Assembly: GCF_018604545.1 (NCBI RefSeq)
Contig: NZ_CP075896.1
Span: forward strand, 6,510,001 to 6,574,000
Source: Streptomyces koelreuteriae
GTDB taxonomy: Bacteria; Actinomycetota; Actinomycetes; Streptomycetales; Streptomycetaceae
Direction: 5' to 3'
Length of the DNA: 64,000 nucleotides
In this document: piece by piece, positions 54,225 through 61,697 of the stretch
Layout of the letters: every line of letters starts with the position of its first letter
Position numbering within the stretch: the first letter of the stretch is position 1
Program-made: the position numbers and the translations under genes
The notes under the pieces: generated by a model
What the model was told of the DNA's origin: nothing
Databases searched by the model: none
Seen by the model: the letters and a program-made list of their open reading frames with translations, nothing else

Positions 54225-54644
54225 GTGACCGGAACCATGGAACGTCGGGTCGTGCGCGACGAGCACCACTCCGTGGGTGAGCTCGTCGGACAGGCCGCGG
54301 AGCAGCTCTCCCAGCTTGTGCGGCAGGAAGTGGCTCTCGCTAAGGAGGAGCTGGCCGAGAAGGGGCGGCGTGCGGGGCGTGGCGGCGGGCTGCTCGGTGC
54401 GGCGGGGGCGGTCGCCTATGCCGGGTTCCTCGCGCTGGCCGGGACGGGGATTGCCGCCCTCTCGCTGGTGCTCTCCGTCTGGGCCGCGGCGCTCATCGTG
54501 ACGGGGGTGCTGTTCGTCATCGCGGCCGTGCTGGGTGTGGTCGGCCGGGGGCAGTTGCGTCGGGCGACGCCTCCTACGCCTGAGGAGGCCCTGGGCAGCG
54601 TGAAGGCGGACGTGGAGGAGATCAGGGAAAGGGCGCATCGATGA
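54225..54644 (+). CDS. Phage-holin-like/DUF1469 small membrane protein
   Basis: 139 residues from a GTG at 54225 with AGGAGG 8 bases upstream. An amphipathic N-terminal helix (SVGELVGQAAEQLSQLVRQEVALAKEEL) precedes two membrane helices (about 55-80 and 86-108). A charged C-tail ends the protein. This is the YqjE/DUF1469 pattern, common beside DUF3618 genes. Probably an envelope-stress-type membrane protein; despite the family nickname, lysis is not implied. Overlaps the next gene by 4 bases. Confidence 0.8.
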   Translation: MTGTMERRVVRDEHHSVGELVGQAAEQLSQLVRQEVALAKEELAEKGRRAGRGGGLLGAAGAVAYAGFLALAGTGIAALSLVLSVWAAALIVTGVLFVIAAVLGVVGRGQLRRATPPTPEEALGSVKADVEEIRERAHR

Positions 54645-55006
54645 CGGACGCGACGAGTGGGGCCAAGGGGCCCGATGAGCTGCGGCGGCAGATCGAGCGG
54701 ACGCGCAGTGAACTCGGCAACACGGTGGAGGAGTTGGCGGGGAAGGCTGATGTGAAGGGGCGTGCGCGGGCGCGGGCGGCTGATCTCCGGGACAAGGCCG
54801 GGGCGATGACCGTGCAGTTGCGCAGTAGTGCGGTGCAGGCGGGGCATACGGTGCAGGACAAGGCGACGCATACGGGGCCTCGGCCGGTGCGGAACGCTGT
54901 GCAGGCCGGGTTGCGGCATCCGCGGCCGGTGCTGGTGGTGGGGGCGGCTGCGGGGGCGGTGGTGGCTGTCGGGGTGTTGCGGCGGAGGCGTTACGGGCAT
55001 TGGTGA
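54641..55006 (+). CDS. DUF3618 membrane-associated protein
   Basis: 121 residues. The hallmark N-terminus GPDELRRQIERTRSELGNTVEELAGKADVK is a coiled helix. An alanine/lysine-rich amphipathic middle follows, and a single C-terminal membrane helix (about 96-114, VLVVGAAAGAVVAVGVLRRR) ends in a basic tag. These proteins accompany DUF1469 proteins and are thought to act together at the membrane, with no defined role. Overlaps the upstream gene (ATGA). Confidence 0.8.
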   Translation: MTDATSGAKGPDELRRQIERTRSELGNTVEELAGKADVKGRARARAADLRDKAGAMTVQLRSSAVQAGHTVQDKATHTGPRPVRNAVQAGLRHPRPVLVVGAAAGAVVAVGVLRRRRYGHW

Positions 55007-55374
55007 GTGCGGGTGCGTGCGGTGCTTGTGCGGGTGCGGGTAGCGCCTACGCCGTGGGTGGTGGGTCGGGGCCGCGCCGGGGGGTGTCCGTCCTCGGAAC
55101 GGCGCGATGGGGTTGCGTACCGACTAGCTGTCCGTTGACGCGCCAACCGCTGCGGGCGGACACCCCCCGACACGTCCCCTGCTCGCCGTACGCGGGTGCG
55201 GGCGCGTCCCGGCTGAGCTGCCGCCGGCGCCGCCGCGGGTCCGCCCTTGCCGCCCCCGCTGCGGGCATGCGTGCCGCTAGGGGCGGCACGGGTGGGCGCA
55301 GCGGCACCCCGCTACGCCGGGCTGCGGACCCAGCCGACTTCAGCGCCGACGCCGAGGTGCGTGAGAACCATTGC
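55007..55374. other. Long GC-rich intergenic stretch
   Basis: About 370 bases with no gene I can support. It contains inverted arms GGGGGTGTCCG (55080-55090) and CGGACACCCCC (55157-55167) about 66 bases apart. Several short runs have the look of streptomycete intergenic repeat debris, but none is clear enough to name. The promoter of the next gene starts at 55375. Confidence 0.4.
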
Positions 55375-55405
55375 TTGACCTCAAGCTTGGTTGAGATTGA
55401 AAGGT
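55375..55405 (+). promoter_or_regulatory. SoxR-type box and promoter of the ABM monooxygenase gene
   Basis: CCTCAA-GCTTGG-TTGAGA at 55379-55396 closely matches the SoxR operator (CCTCAAGTTAACTTGAGG in E. coli). It sits between a -35 TTGACC (55375-55380) and a -10-like AAAGGT (55400-55405), with a 19-base spacer. Stretched spacers are the hallmark of MerR/SoxR-activated promoters. Confidence 0.75.
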
Positions 55406-55444
55406 GGGTGCAACGCATTCGGCGAACCGTGACTGGAGTGTTCA

Positions 55445-56131
55445 ATGAGCCGTCGGACCGAGCAGCAACCTGATCTCACCGACCCGCGTATCGGTGCTCC
55501 CCTCTTCAGTACTTGGCGCGTGGGGACGCCCGAGCGGCAGGGGCTGACTGTCGAGGCGATCGGGCGGACGTGGGAGCGGCGGCCCTGGCCCGCGGACGGG
55601 CTGCTGGGGTATCACGTGTACGCCGGGCAGGACGGGTCCACGCTGATGCACCACTCGCAGTGGAGCGGCGAGCACGCCTTCGAGGCGTTCGTGAAGACCC
55701 ATCGGCAGGAGCGGGTCGACGAGATCGACACCGCGGTGCCGGGGATCGAGCGAGTGGGGCTCGGGCGGTACCGGCGGTATCGCAGCCGGGAGCGGGCCGT
55801 CGGGGACGTGCGGGTGCCCGGGGTGATCGTCACCGTCCGGATCGACTTCGAGGAAGGGGCCGGGGCGCGCCGGGAGGAGTGGGTCGACCTGGTGGTGAAG
55901 GCTCTCGGGGACGATCCGGAGACGCACGCCGGGCTGATCTCCGCTCACTTCCATCTGAGTACCGATGGCGGGCATGTGCTGAACTACGCCGAGTGGGAGA
56001 GCGACCAGGCCTATGACGATGCCTTGGCTGCGCCGGGGAGTGACGCGTGGGAGCGAGTCCGGGGCTATCCGGGGATGACGGGGTCGAGCGGGAGCCGGTA
56101 TCGGCATGCGCTGGGGCTCGTGCCCGGGTGA
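55445..56131 (+). CDS. Antibiotic-biosynthesis-monooxygenase-domain protein (SoxR target)
   Basis: 228 residues with two ABM-type halves (about 18-110 and 125-220); each has the LxGYHVYxGxDG or HLSTDGGHVLNYAEWESDQAY pattern of dimeric alpha/beta barrel quinol or heme-type monooxygenases. The ATG at 55445 follows GGAG. By position and domain it corresponds to what I recall as SCO1909 of S. coelicolor, one of the few SoxR-regulon genes. It probably modifies redox-active secondary metabolites; the substrate is unknown. Ends at a bidirectional hairpin. Confidence 0.85.
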   Translation: MSRRTEQQPDLTDPRIGAPLFSTWRVGTPERQGLTVEAIGRTWERRPWPADGLLGYHVYAGQDGSTLMHHSQWSGEHAFEAFVKTHRQERVDEIDTAVPGIERVGLGRYRRYRSRERAVGDVRVPGVIVTVRIDFEEGAGARREEWVDLVVKALGDDPETHAGLISAHFHLSTDGGHVLNYAEWESDQAYDDALAAPGSDAWERVRGYPGMTGSSGSRYRHALGLVPG

Positions 56132-56148
56132 GGGGTGTGGTGTGAGGT

Positions 56149-56179
56149 GGGCCGGCTGAAGCAGTCGTTCAGCCGGCCC
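56149..56179. terminator. Bidirectional hairpin
   Basis: GGGCCGGCTGAA (56149-56160) pairs perfectly with 56168-56179 around a 7-base loop. It lies between the convergent monooxygenase and nuclease genes. Confidence 0.85.
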
Positions 56180-56186
56180 TCGCCGG

Positions 56187-58016
56187 TTACGGGCGGAAGC
56201 GCAGGACCTGGGGGTCGTGGTCGCTGATCTGGTCGTTGAACTCCGCGTTGATGTGCACGCTGTCGTACTCGAAGTCGCAGTCGCGGCGGATCGACGGGCT
56301 GATCAGGATCTGGTCGAGGACCTGGCTGTTGCCCTGGTAGACGTACGAGTAACGCTCGTTGCGCGGGAGCGACTTGATCGCCGACCAGAGTTCGCCGCGG
56401 CCCTCCAGGAGCTTCGCGGTCGTCGAGAACTCGAAGTCGTTGATGTCGCCCAGCGTGACGACGTCCGCGTTCTTCTGGGTGTCGAGGATGTCCTTGACGA
56501 AGGCGTTCACCAGGGTGGCCTGCTGGTGGCGCTGGGTCTCGGAGCTGCGGGACGGCGGCTGGTACTGGGAGGTCAGGCCCTGGTCGCCGCCCTTGGAGTT
56601 GAAGTGGTTGGCGATCACGAAGACCGTACGGCCGCGGAAGGCGAACTCGCCGGCCAGGGGCTTGCGGCTGTTCTTCCAGGCCTCGTCGGCGGGGGCGATA
56701 CGGCCGGGGCTCAGCGTGAGGTGGGCCTTGCCGCGGATCTTCGTCACGTCGGTGGCCGTCGTGGCGTCGCCGCCGGCGCGGTCGGTGAAGGAGACCCGCT
56801 CCGGGTTGAACAGGAACGCCTGGCGGATGTTGCCGCCCGGCTCGCCGCCGTCGGTGCCGTTGACCGGGTCGATCGAGCGCCAGTCGTACTTCGGGCCGCC
56901 GGCCGCGACGATCGCGTCGATCAGCTTGGTGAGGGTCTGGTCGGCGGCGACCGTGCCGTCGTTCGTCGCGCCGTTGTTGTCCTGGATCTCCTCCAGGGAC
57001 ACGATGTCCGGCGACTTGAGGTTGTTCACGATCGCGGAGGCGTGCGCGGCGAAGGTGCCGTCGGACGGGTCGAGGTTCTCGACGTTGTACGTCGCGACCG
57101 ACAGTTCGCCCTTCTTCTGCTTGCGGGTGGTCTCGCGCTTGGCGTCACCGGTCTTCAGCGTGCCGAGTTCGCTCGCTACCAGGGTGTAGCCGCCGAACTG
57201 GTTGTAGTCGAGCGGGCCCGCCGTCGTGCCGGTGAGGGTGTCGCCCACGTTCGCCTTCGGGAAGTCGGCCGTCGCCCCGAGGGACTGGATCTGCAGGCGG
57301 CCGGTGTTCTGGGCGTCGTAGGCGCCGTAGACCGTGCCGCCGTGGCGGTTGCGGTTCTCGTGCGGCTTCACCGTCACCCAGAGTTCGGTGTACGGGTCGG
57401 TGGCGCCCACGACACGGGTGTCGGAGACGCGGACGGTCATGCCCTCCAGCGCCTCGTAGTGGTCCAGGGCGTACTTCGAGGGCTTGAGCGGGAGCGCGTT
57501 GATCGAGCCGTTCGCGGTCGTGTCGCCGGTGGGCGCGTAGGTGGCGGGGACCGACCGCGAGCTGATCGTGGTGGCGGCGGGGAGCTTGTTGCCGCTGGAG
57601 AGGACCGTGAACGTCGGCTTGGTGATCTCCGTCAGCGACTGGTTGCCGGAGGTGGCGCCGCCGGGGACGTACTCCGCGACCGTGCCGCTGACCGTGACGG
57701 AGTCACCGACGGCGACGCCCTTCGGCGCCGAGCTGGTGAAGACGAAGACGCCCTCGCTGGTCGCCGGGTCGGCGTCCGGGTTCGGGTCCTGGATCCAGAA
57801 GCCGCGGGAGGAGCCGTACGTCCGGATGCCGGTGACGATTCCGGCCACGTCCGTGACCTGCTTCCCGGCGTACGGGGAGGTCCGGGTGCTGCCCTGGACG
57901 TCGTGGACGCGGACCGAGTCCGCGTGCGCGGGGGTGGTGAGGACGATCGTGGAAGCCGCGGAGCACGCGGCGGCGACGGTGAGCGCGGCGAGACGCGCGG
58001 ACGACTTGCTCGGCAA
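56187..58016 (-). CDS. Secreted endonuclease/exonuclease/phosphatase (ExeM/NucH-like)
   Basis: 609 residues. The frame opens at a TTG at 58016 with GGAGGGAAA upstream. A Sec signal ends near AHA (residue 32). Then an OB-like YhcR domain (about 35-300, VHDVQGSTRTSPYAGKQVTDV) leads into the EEP nuclease domain (about 305-609). Catalytic landmarks are ATYNVENLDPSD, VSLEEIQDNNGA, VIANHFNSKGGD, VVTLGDINDF and the terminal ISDHDPQVLRF. It degrades extracellular DNA and probably recovers phosphate. No cofactor domain is missing. Confidence 0.92.
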   Translation of the reverse strand: MPSKSSARLAALTVAAACSAASTIVLTTPAHADSVRVHDVQGSTRTSPYAGKQVTDVAGIVTGIRTYGSSRGFWIQDPNPDADPATSEGVFVFTSSAPKGVAVGDSVTVSGTVAEYVPGGATSGNQSLTEITKPTFTVLSSGNKLPAATTISSRSVPATYAPTGDTTANGSINALPLKPSKYALDHYEALEGMTVRVSDTRVVGATDPYTELWVTVKPHENRNRHGGTVYGAYDAQNTGRLQIQSLGATADFPKANVGDTLTGTTAGPLDYNQFGGYTLVASELGTLKTGDAKRETTRKQKKGELSVATYNVENLDPSDGTFAAHASAIVNNLKSPDIVSLEEIQDNNGATNDGTVAADQTLTKLIDAIVAAGGPKYDWRSIDPVNGTDGGEPGGNIRQAFLFNPERVSFTDRAGGDATTATDVTKIRGKAHLTLSPGRIAPADEAWKNSRKPLAGEFAFRGRTVFVIANHFNSKGGDQGLTSQYQPPSRSSETQRHQQATLVNAFVKDILDTQKNADVVTLGDINDFEFSTTAKLLEGRGELWSAIKSLPRNERYSYVYQGNSQVLDQILISPSIRRDCDFEYDSVHINAEFNDQISDHDPQVLRFRP

Positions 58017-58187
58017 GGGGTTTCCCTCCGGGGACGTGACAGAGCGCCGGGACGAGGGTGGTGCGTGGGCTGTCCGCCGCTGCCTGTGGGGCGGCGGGGC
58101 GGTGTGACGTGTGTAGGGGGTGGTGGACGGGCGGGTGAGGTGGGGCCGACCCGGTGAACAACTGTCCGCCGACTTCTACGCGCGTCA

Positions 58188-58216
58188 ATCTCCAGCCTGT
58201 TCATGTCACTTGTCAA
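58188..58216 (-). promoter_or_regulatory. Candidate promoter of the secreted nuclease gene
   Basis: On the minus strand TTGACA (58211-58216) is a consensus -35, and GGAGAT (58188-58193) is a weak -10 at 17 bases. The overlapping plus-strand GTTCATGTCAC (from about 58199) resembles a PhoP-box half-site, which would suit a phosphate-scavenging nuclease. That reading is tentative. Confidence 0.35.
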
Positions 58217-58326
58217 GGTTTCGGCCATGTACAACGGCCGACGAGGAGATGAAGCGGGCGGCATGGGTGGAAATCCGTCTAGGCTGAGCGGCTGAGTCGT
58301 ATGAGGCGCCCTAGGAGAAACAGCCG

Positions 58327-59754
58327 ATGTCAGACAGCTCCCCCCTGCCGCCGGTGCGGCTGCACTCCGAAGCGGAGCTGGCACGTGCCGCACTGTCCAC
58401 GCCGTTGCTCTCCCGGGCCGCCCGGCTCGCCCGCTGGGCCGGGCCGGACACCCGCGTCGACGCCGGGGGAGGGCTCGTCGACGAGCAACTGCCCGCGGCG
58501 GCCCAGACGCTCGGGCTGAGCGGGGACGATGCCGCCGCCGACGCCAGTGAGGCGTGGCGGGTGGCCGTGGACGCCGGGCTCGTCGAGGTCGTCGACGAGG
58601 AGGAGGGCACCGTCCGCGCGGGCGAGGACCTGGCCCTGCTCACCGGCGGCTCGCCGCAGGACGTACTCGCCCTGTGGCTCGCCGCCCTGGAGACGGTGCT
58701 CGCCGACGCGAGCGTGCCCGACCTGGAGGGACTCGCCGACCTCGTCGACGAGGACGGCGAGATCGACCTCTCCGGGCTCGACTGGGACCCCGAGTCCGAG
58801 GCCGAGTTCCTCGACGGGGTCCTCGGCAACCTCTATCTGCTGACCGCCGGCGAGGACACGCCCGACGAGGCGCCGGTGCCGCTGCCCGCGCTGGCCGCGT
58901 CGGTGATCGTGCCCAGCGACATGGGCGAGCCCACCAACGACGTCCTGGAGCAGGTGTCCGACGCGATGATGCGGCTGGACGACCAGTTCCGGATGCTGGA
59001 GCCGGTGGGATTCGTGGAGTACCAGCCGGTGGACGAGGCGCTCATGGCCGACGCCGACGAGGAGCCCGCGGCGCCCGTCGACGACACCGACGTCTCCCGC
59101 TACGGCATGGTCCGCCTCACCCCGCTCGGGCTGTACGGGATGCGCGCCCGGCTGCTGGAGGCCGGGTTCGAGGCGCCCGCCGTCGGCGACCTCGCGGACA
59201 AGGGCGCCGACGCCCTGCTCGACGGCACGGCGGCGTTCCCCCCGGCCGCGGCGCAGGCCGAGACGCAGCAGTGGCTCGCCCGCCGAGACTCCCTCGCCTC
59301 CGCGCGGGAGCTGCTCGCGGCGGCCCGGGGCGCGGACGCCGGAGCGCCTCTGCGGCGGCTGCGGTGCCAGCAGGCCTTGTCCCTGGTGGGTGCCTCGGCC
59401 GAGCCGGCGCTGCGGGAGGTGCTCGACGATGCCGAGCTGGGCGGGCTTGCGCGAGTGTGGCTGACCGAGCACGGGGCGGTGGATGTGCCGGCGCCGTCCG
59501 AGGCGATGGTGTACTGGCTGACCATCGACACGGTTGCCGCGCAGCTTGCCGCGGAGGGGAACTCCGAGGAGCTGCGGGCGCTGGTGCAGGGGCTTGCTCA
59601 GCAGCACAGTGGGTTCTTCGCGGCGGTGTGGCGGGTGGATCATCCTGCTGTGGCTGATGTGCTGGAGGCGATGGGGCGGTTGCATCCGGACAAGAAGGTG
59701 GCGAAGGAGGCCCGGAAGGCTGCGTTCAAGGCGCGGTCGCAGCAGGGTGGTTGA
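58327..59754 (+). CDS. Conserved streptomycete protein of unknown function, 475 residues
   Basis: Strongly acidic (many Asp and Glu clusters, for example AGLVEVVDEEEGTVRAGEDL) and rich in Ala and Leu. It has no signal peptide, no membrane helix and no motif that I can place. The middle (about 215-300) contains EQVSDAMMRLDDQFRMLEPVGFVEY. The C-terminal 150 residues are mainly helical with repeating AxxLLxAAR patterns, like HEAT/ARM or tetratricopeptide-type stacks. An ATG at 58327 follows GGAGAAACAGCCG. Function unknown; the composition suggests a cytoplasmic scaffold or regulatory protein. Confidence 0.8.
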   Translation: MSDSSPLPPVRLHSEAELARAALSTPLLSRAARLARWAGPDTRVDAGGGLVDEQLPAAAQTLGLSGDDAAADASEAWRVAVDAGLVEVVDEEEGTVRAGEDLALLTGGSPQDVLALWLAALETVLADASVPDLEGLADLVDEDGEIDLSGLDWDPESEAEFLDGVLGNLYLLTAGEDTPDEAPVPLPALAASVIVPSDMGEPTNDVLEQVSDAMMRLDDQFRMLEPVGFVEYQPVDEALMADADEEPAAPVDDTDVSRYGMVRLTPLGLYGMRARLLEAGFEAPAVGDLADKGADALLDGTAAFPPAAAQAETQQWLARRDSLASARELLAAARGADAGAPLRRLRCQQALSLVGASAEPALREVLDDAELGGLARVWLTEHGAVDVPAPSEAMVYWLTIDTVAAQLAAEGNSEELRALVQGLAQQHSGFFAAVWRVDHPAVADVLEAMGRLHPDKKVAKEARKAAFKARSQQGG

Positions 59755-59789
59755 CCTTGCTTTTGCGGGTGCGGCGCCGTCTTGGCTTA

Positions 59790-59812
59790 TCGCGCAGTTC
59801 CCCGCGCCCCTG
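59790..59812 (-). repeat. Dispersed 23-bp intergenic repeat, copy 2
   Basis: Exact reverse complement of 38084-38106, located 36 bases past the stop of the 475-residue protein gene and 98 before the phosphatase start. Confidence 0.7.
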
Positions 59813-59909
59813 GGGTGTTGTTCAACCGGCGTTCATGGATGACCGGCACGGTGTCGCCGAAACGAGGTCCGCCACCCTCCACGGCATTCTCACCGTCACA
59901 GGAGACACC

Positions 59910-61343
59910 ATGTCGCTCACCCGTAGGGACTTCGCCAGAACTTCCGCGATCACCGGTGCCGGTGTCGCGCTGGCGGGCAGTGTCGGCGCCCTCGCCACCG
60001 CACCGAACGCGCTGGCGTCCTACGACACCGACGCGGCCGCGGACTCCCGGCACGGGGTCGGCTACGGGCCGCTGGTCCCGGACCCCAAGGGCATCCTCGC
60101 CCTGCCCGCCGGCTTCACGTACCGGATCCTCACCTACAGCGGCAGGACGAAGCTGGAGTCCGGCGAGTTCACGCCGTCCAACCACGACGGCACCGCCACC
60201 TTCGACGGTCCCCGCGGCACCACCCTGCTCGTCAACAACCACGAGCTGAAGGGCCCGCGCGCCAACTGGGAGCACCCGGTGCCGCTCACCGAGGGCCTCG
60301 TCTACGACCCGGCCGCCGCCGGTGGCTGCACGGTCGTCGAGGTACGCCCTGACGGACGGGTCGCCGAGTGGGTCGGCATCGCCGGCACCTCCACCAACTG
60401 CGCCGGTGGCAGCACCCCCTGGGGTACCTGGCTCACCTGCGAGGAGAACTCCGACAAGGCCGGCGTCAACGGCATGACCAAGGACCACGGCTATGTGTTC
60501 GAGGTCGATCCGTGCGACCGGCGCGCCAATCGCAGCCCCAAGCCCCTGAAGTTCTTCGGCCGCTACGACCACGAGGCCGTCGTCATCGACCCCAGGCGCG
60601 GCCACGCCTACCTCACCGAGGACGCCGCCGACCCCAACGGCCTCTTCTTCCGCTGGACCCCGCCGAAGGGCTTCGTGTACGGCCCCGGGAAGTTCCGCAA
60701 GCTCGCCGACGACGCCGGTGTCCTCCAGGCGCCCAAGTGCTTCGACTCCGGCGGCAAGTTCGTCGACGACCTGTCCCGGGCCACGAAGATCGGCACCGTG
60801 TACGGCGTCGACTGGGTGGACGTACCCGACCGCGACGCCCGTACCGTCCCCGTGCGCAAGCAGTTCGAGGACGACCAGGTCACCCGCGCCCGCAAGCTGG
60901 AGGGCATGTGGTGGGGCGACGGCGGCGCCTACATCGTCTCCTCGTACGCCCGTGAGGAGAGCCCCGTTCAGCATGATGGGCAGGTCTGGTTCTACGACCC
61001 CAAGCGCCGGACGCTGACCCTGAAGGTCCTGCTCGGTGTGAACCCCGACCCCTCCAAGGACGGCGCCCTCGACGGCCCCGACAACATCACCGTCTCCCCG
61101 TACGGCGGCCTCGTCATCGCCGAGGACGGGGAAGGCGTGCAGCACCTGTTCGGCGCCACCGACAGCGGACGGACGTACCCGATCGCCCGCAACGAACTCA
61201 ACACCGGCACCGAGGAGGAGCCGGAATACAGCGAGTTCACCGGTGTCACCTTCTCTCCCGACGGCCGGACGCTCTACGCCAACATTCAGACCCCGGGCAT
61301 CATGCTGGCCATCACCGGGCCTTGGAAGCGGCAGAAGCGGTAG
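59910..61343 (+). CDS. Tat-exported PhoX-like phosphatase (DUF839)
   Basis: 477 residues from the ATG at 59910 with AGGAGA upstream; the open frame extends 53 codons 5' without a start signal. The twin-arginine signal is LTRRDFARTSAITGAGVALAG, cleaved near ALA. The mature protein matches PhoX/DUF839: YGPLVPDPKGILALPAGFTYRIL, HDGTATFDGPRGTTLLVNNHELKG, GGCTVVEVRPDG, SFAREESP-type and EDGEGVQHLFGAT segments. PhoX enzymes use Ca and Fe to remove phosphate from esters, and export by Tat fits cofactor loading inside. The nuclease 2 kb away would make substrates. Confidence 0.88.
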   Translation: MSLTRRDFARTSAITGAGVALAGSVGALATAPNALASYDTDAAADSRHGVGYGPLVPDPKGILALPAGFTYRILTYSGRTKLESGEFTPSNHDGTATFDGPRGTTLLVNNHELKGPRANWEHPVPLTEGLVYDPAAAGGCTVVEVRPDGRVAEWVGIAGTSTNCAGGSTPWGTWLTCEENSDKAGVNGMTKDHGYVFEVDPCDRRANRSPKPLKFFGRYDHEAVVIDPRRGHAYLTEDAADPNGLFFRWTPPKGFVYGPGKFRKLADDAGVLQAPKCFDSGGKFVDDLSRATKIGTVYGVDWVDVPDRDARTVPVRKQFEDDQVTRARKLEGMWWGDGGAYIVSSYAREESPVQHDGQVWFYDPKRRTLTLKVLLGVNPDPSKDGALDGPDNITVSPYGGLVIAEDGEGVQHLFGATDSGRTYPIARNELNTGTEEEPEYSEFTGVTFSPDGRTLYANIQTPGIMLAITGPWKRQKR

Positions 61344-61398
61344 GAAATTCGGTCGCAGTGCCGGCGCTGCGCCTCCTACAGTGAGATCACAACGTCAC

Positions 61399-61477
61399 GC
61401 ACCTCCCGGTGCGATGGCAGCGGCTACTTCTCTGTCAAAGAATCCGATGCCGCCGCCGACTTGATCTCGGGAGGCGC
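61399..61477 (+). ncRNA. Candidate Y RNA 1 (short, no tRNA-like module)
   Basis: The outer stem pairs 61402-61408 (CCTCCCG) with 61468-61474 (CGGGAGG), continued by a G-U and two outer G-C pairs. After an internal loop (GTGCGAT / GACTTGATCT), a second helix pairs 61416-61424 (GGCAGCGGC) with 61449-61457, with one A-C mismatch. The end is a TTCT/AGAA hairpin with a 7-base loop. The next RNA shares the loop sequences GTGCG and GACTT and the A-C mismatch. Two helices around an internal loop are the Ro60-binding form of bacterial Y RNAs. Exact ends are unknown. Confidence 0.7.
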
Positions 61478-61482
61478 AGCAT

Positions 61483-61636
61483 GTGGTGGGTGCCCGGTGC
61501 GCAGGCAACGGTTACTTCATGGGATCGGAAGGTTGCGGGTTCGAGTCCCGTCAGCGACCTCGGGTCGCTGTAGCTCAATGGGTAGAGCATCTGAATAGTC
61601 CGTCGCCGACTTCTGTCCTCGGGCACCCACCTCTCT
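61483..61636 (+). ncRNA. yrlA: Candidate Y RNA 2, YrlA type, with a permuted tRNA-like module
   Basis: The outer stem pairs 61485-61496 (GGTGGGTGCCCG) perfectly with 61620-61631. The second helix pairs 61504-61511 (GGCAACGG) with 61600-61607 across one A-C mismatch. A TTCA/TGAA stem (61516-61519 with 61592-61595) opens into a tRNA-like module. T arm: 61535-61551 with loop TTCGAGT. Closed acceptor stem: 61552-61559 with 61563-61570, loop TCG. D arm: TA, then GCTC-AATGGGTA-GAGC (61573-61588). The order is that of a tRNA cut at the anticodon and joined at the acceptor ends. The Rsr gene starts 62 bases on. Confidence 0.82.
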
Positions 61637-61697
61637 TTCTCGCATGCAGCGTCTCCCCTGGATTACGTAAGCAATAAGGAATTCGGGGGAATTCATC

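Noticed and set aside
56217..58157. 646-residue plus-strand frame over the nuclease gene
   Set aside because: Antisense of a gene with signal peptide and complete nuclease motifs; the product has biased Val/Arg/Gly composition.
61531..61600. An ordinary tRNA gene
   Set aside because: T arm and D arm are perfect but in reversed order, the acceptor stem is closed by a 3-base loop, and there is no 7-base anticodon loop or CCA end. The permuted tRNA-like module of a Y RNA explains all of this.
61483..61677. 64-residue open frame (MVGARCAGNGYFMGSE...) upstream of rsr
   Set aside because: It runs straight through the Y RNA stem and tRNA-like module, has no ribosome site and shows no coding bias.
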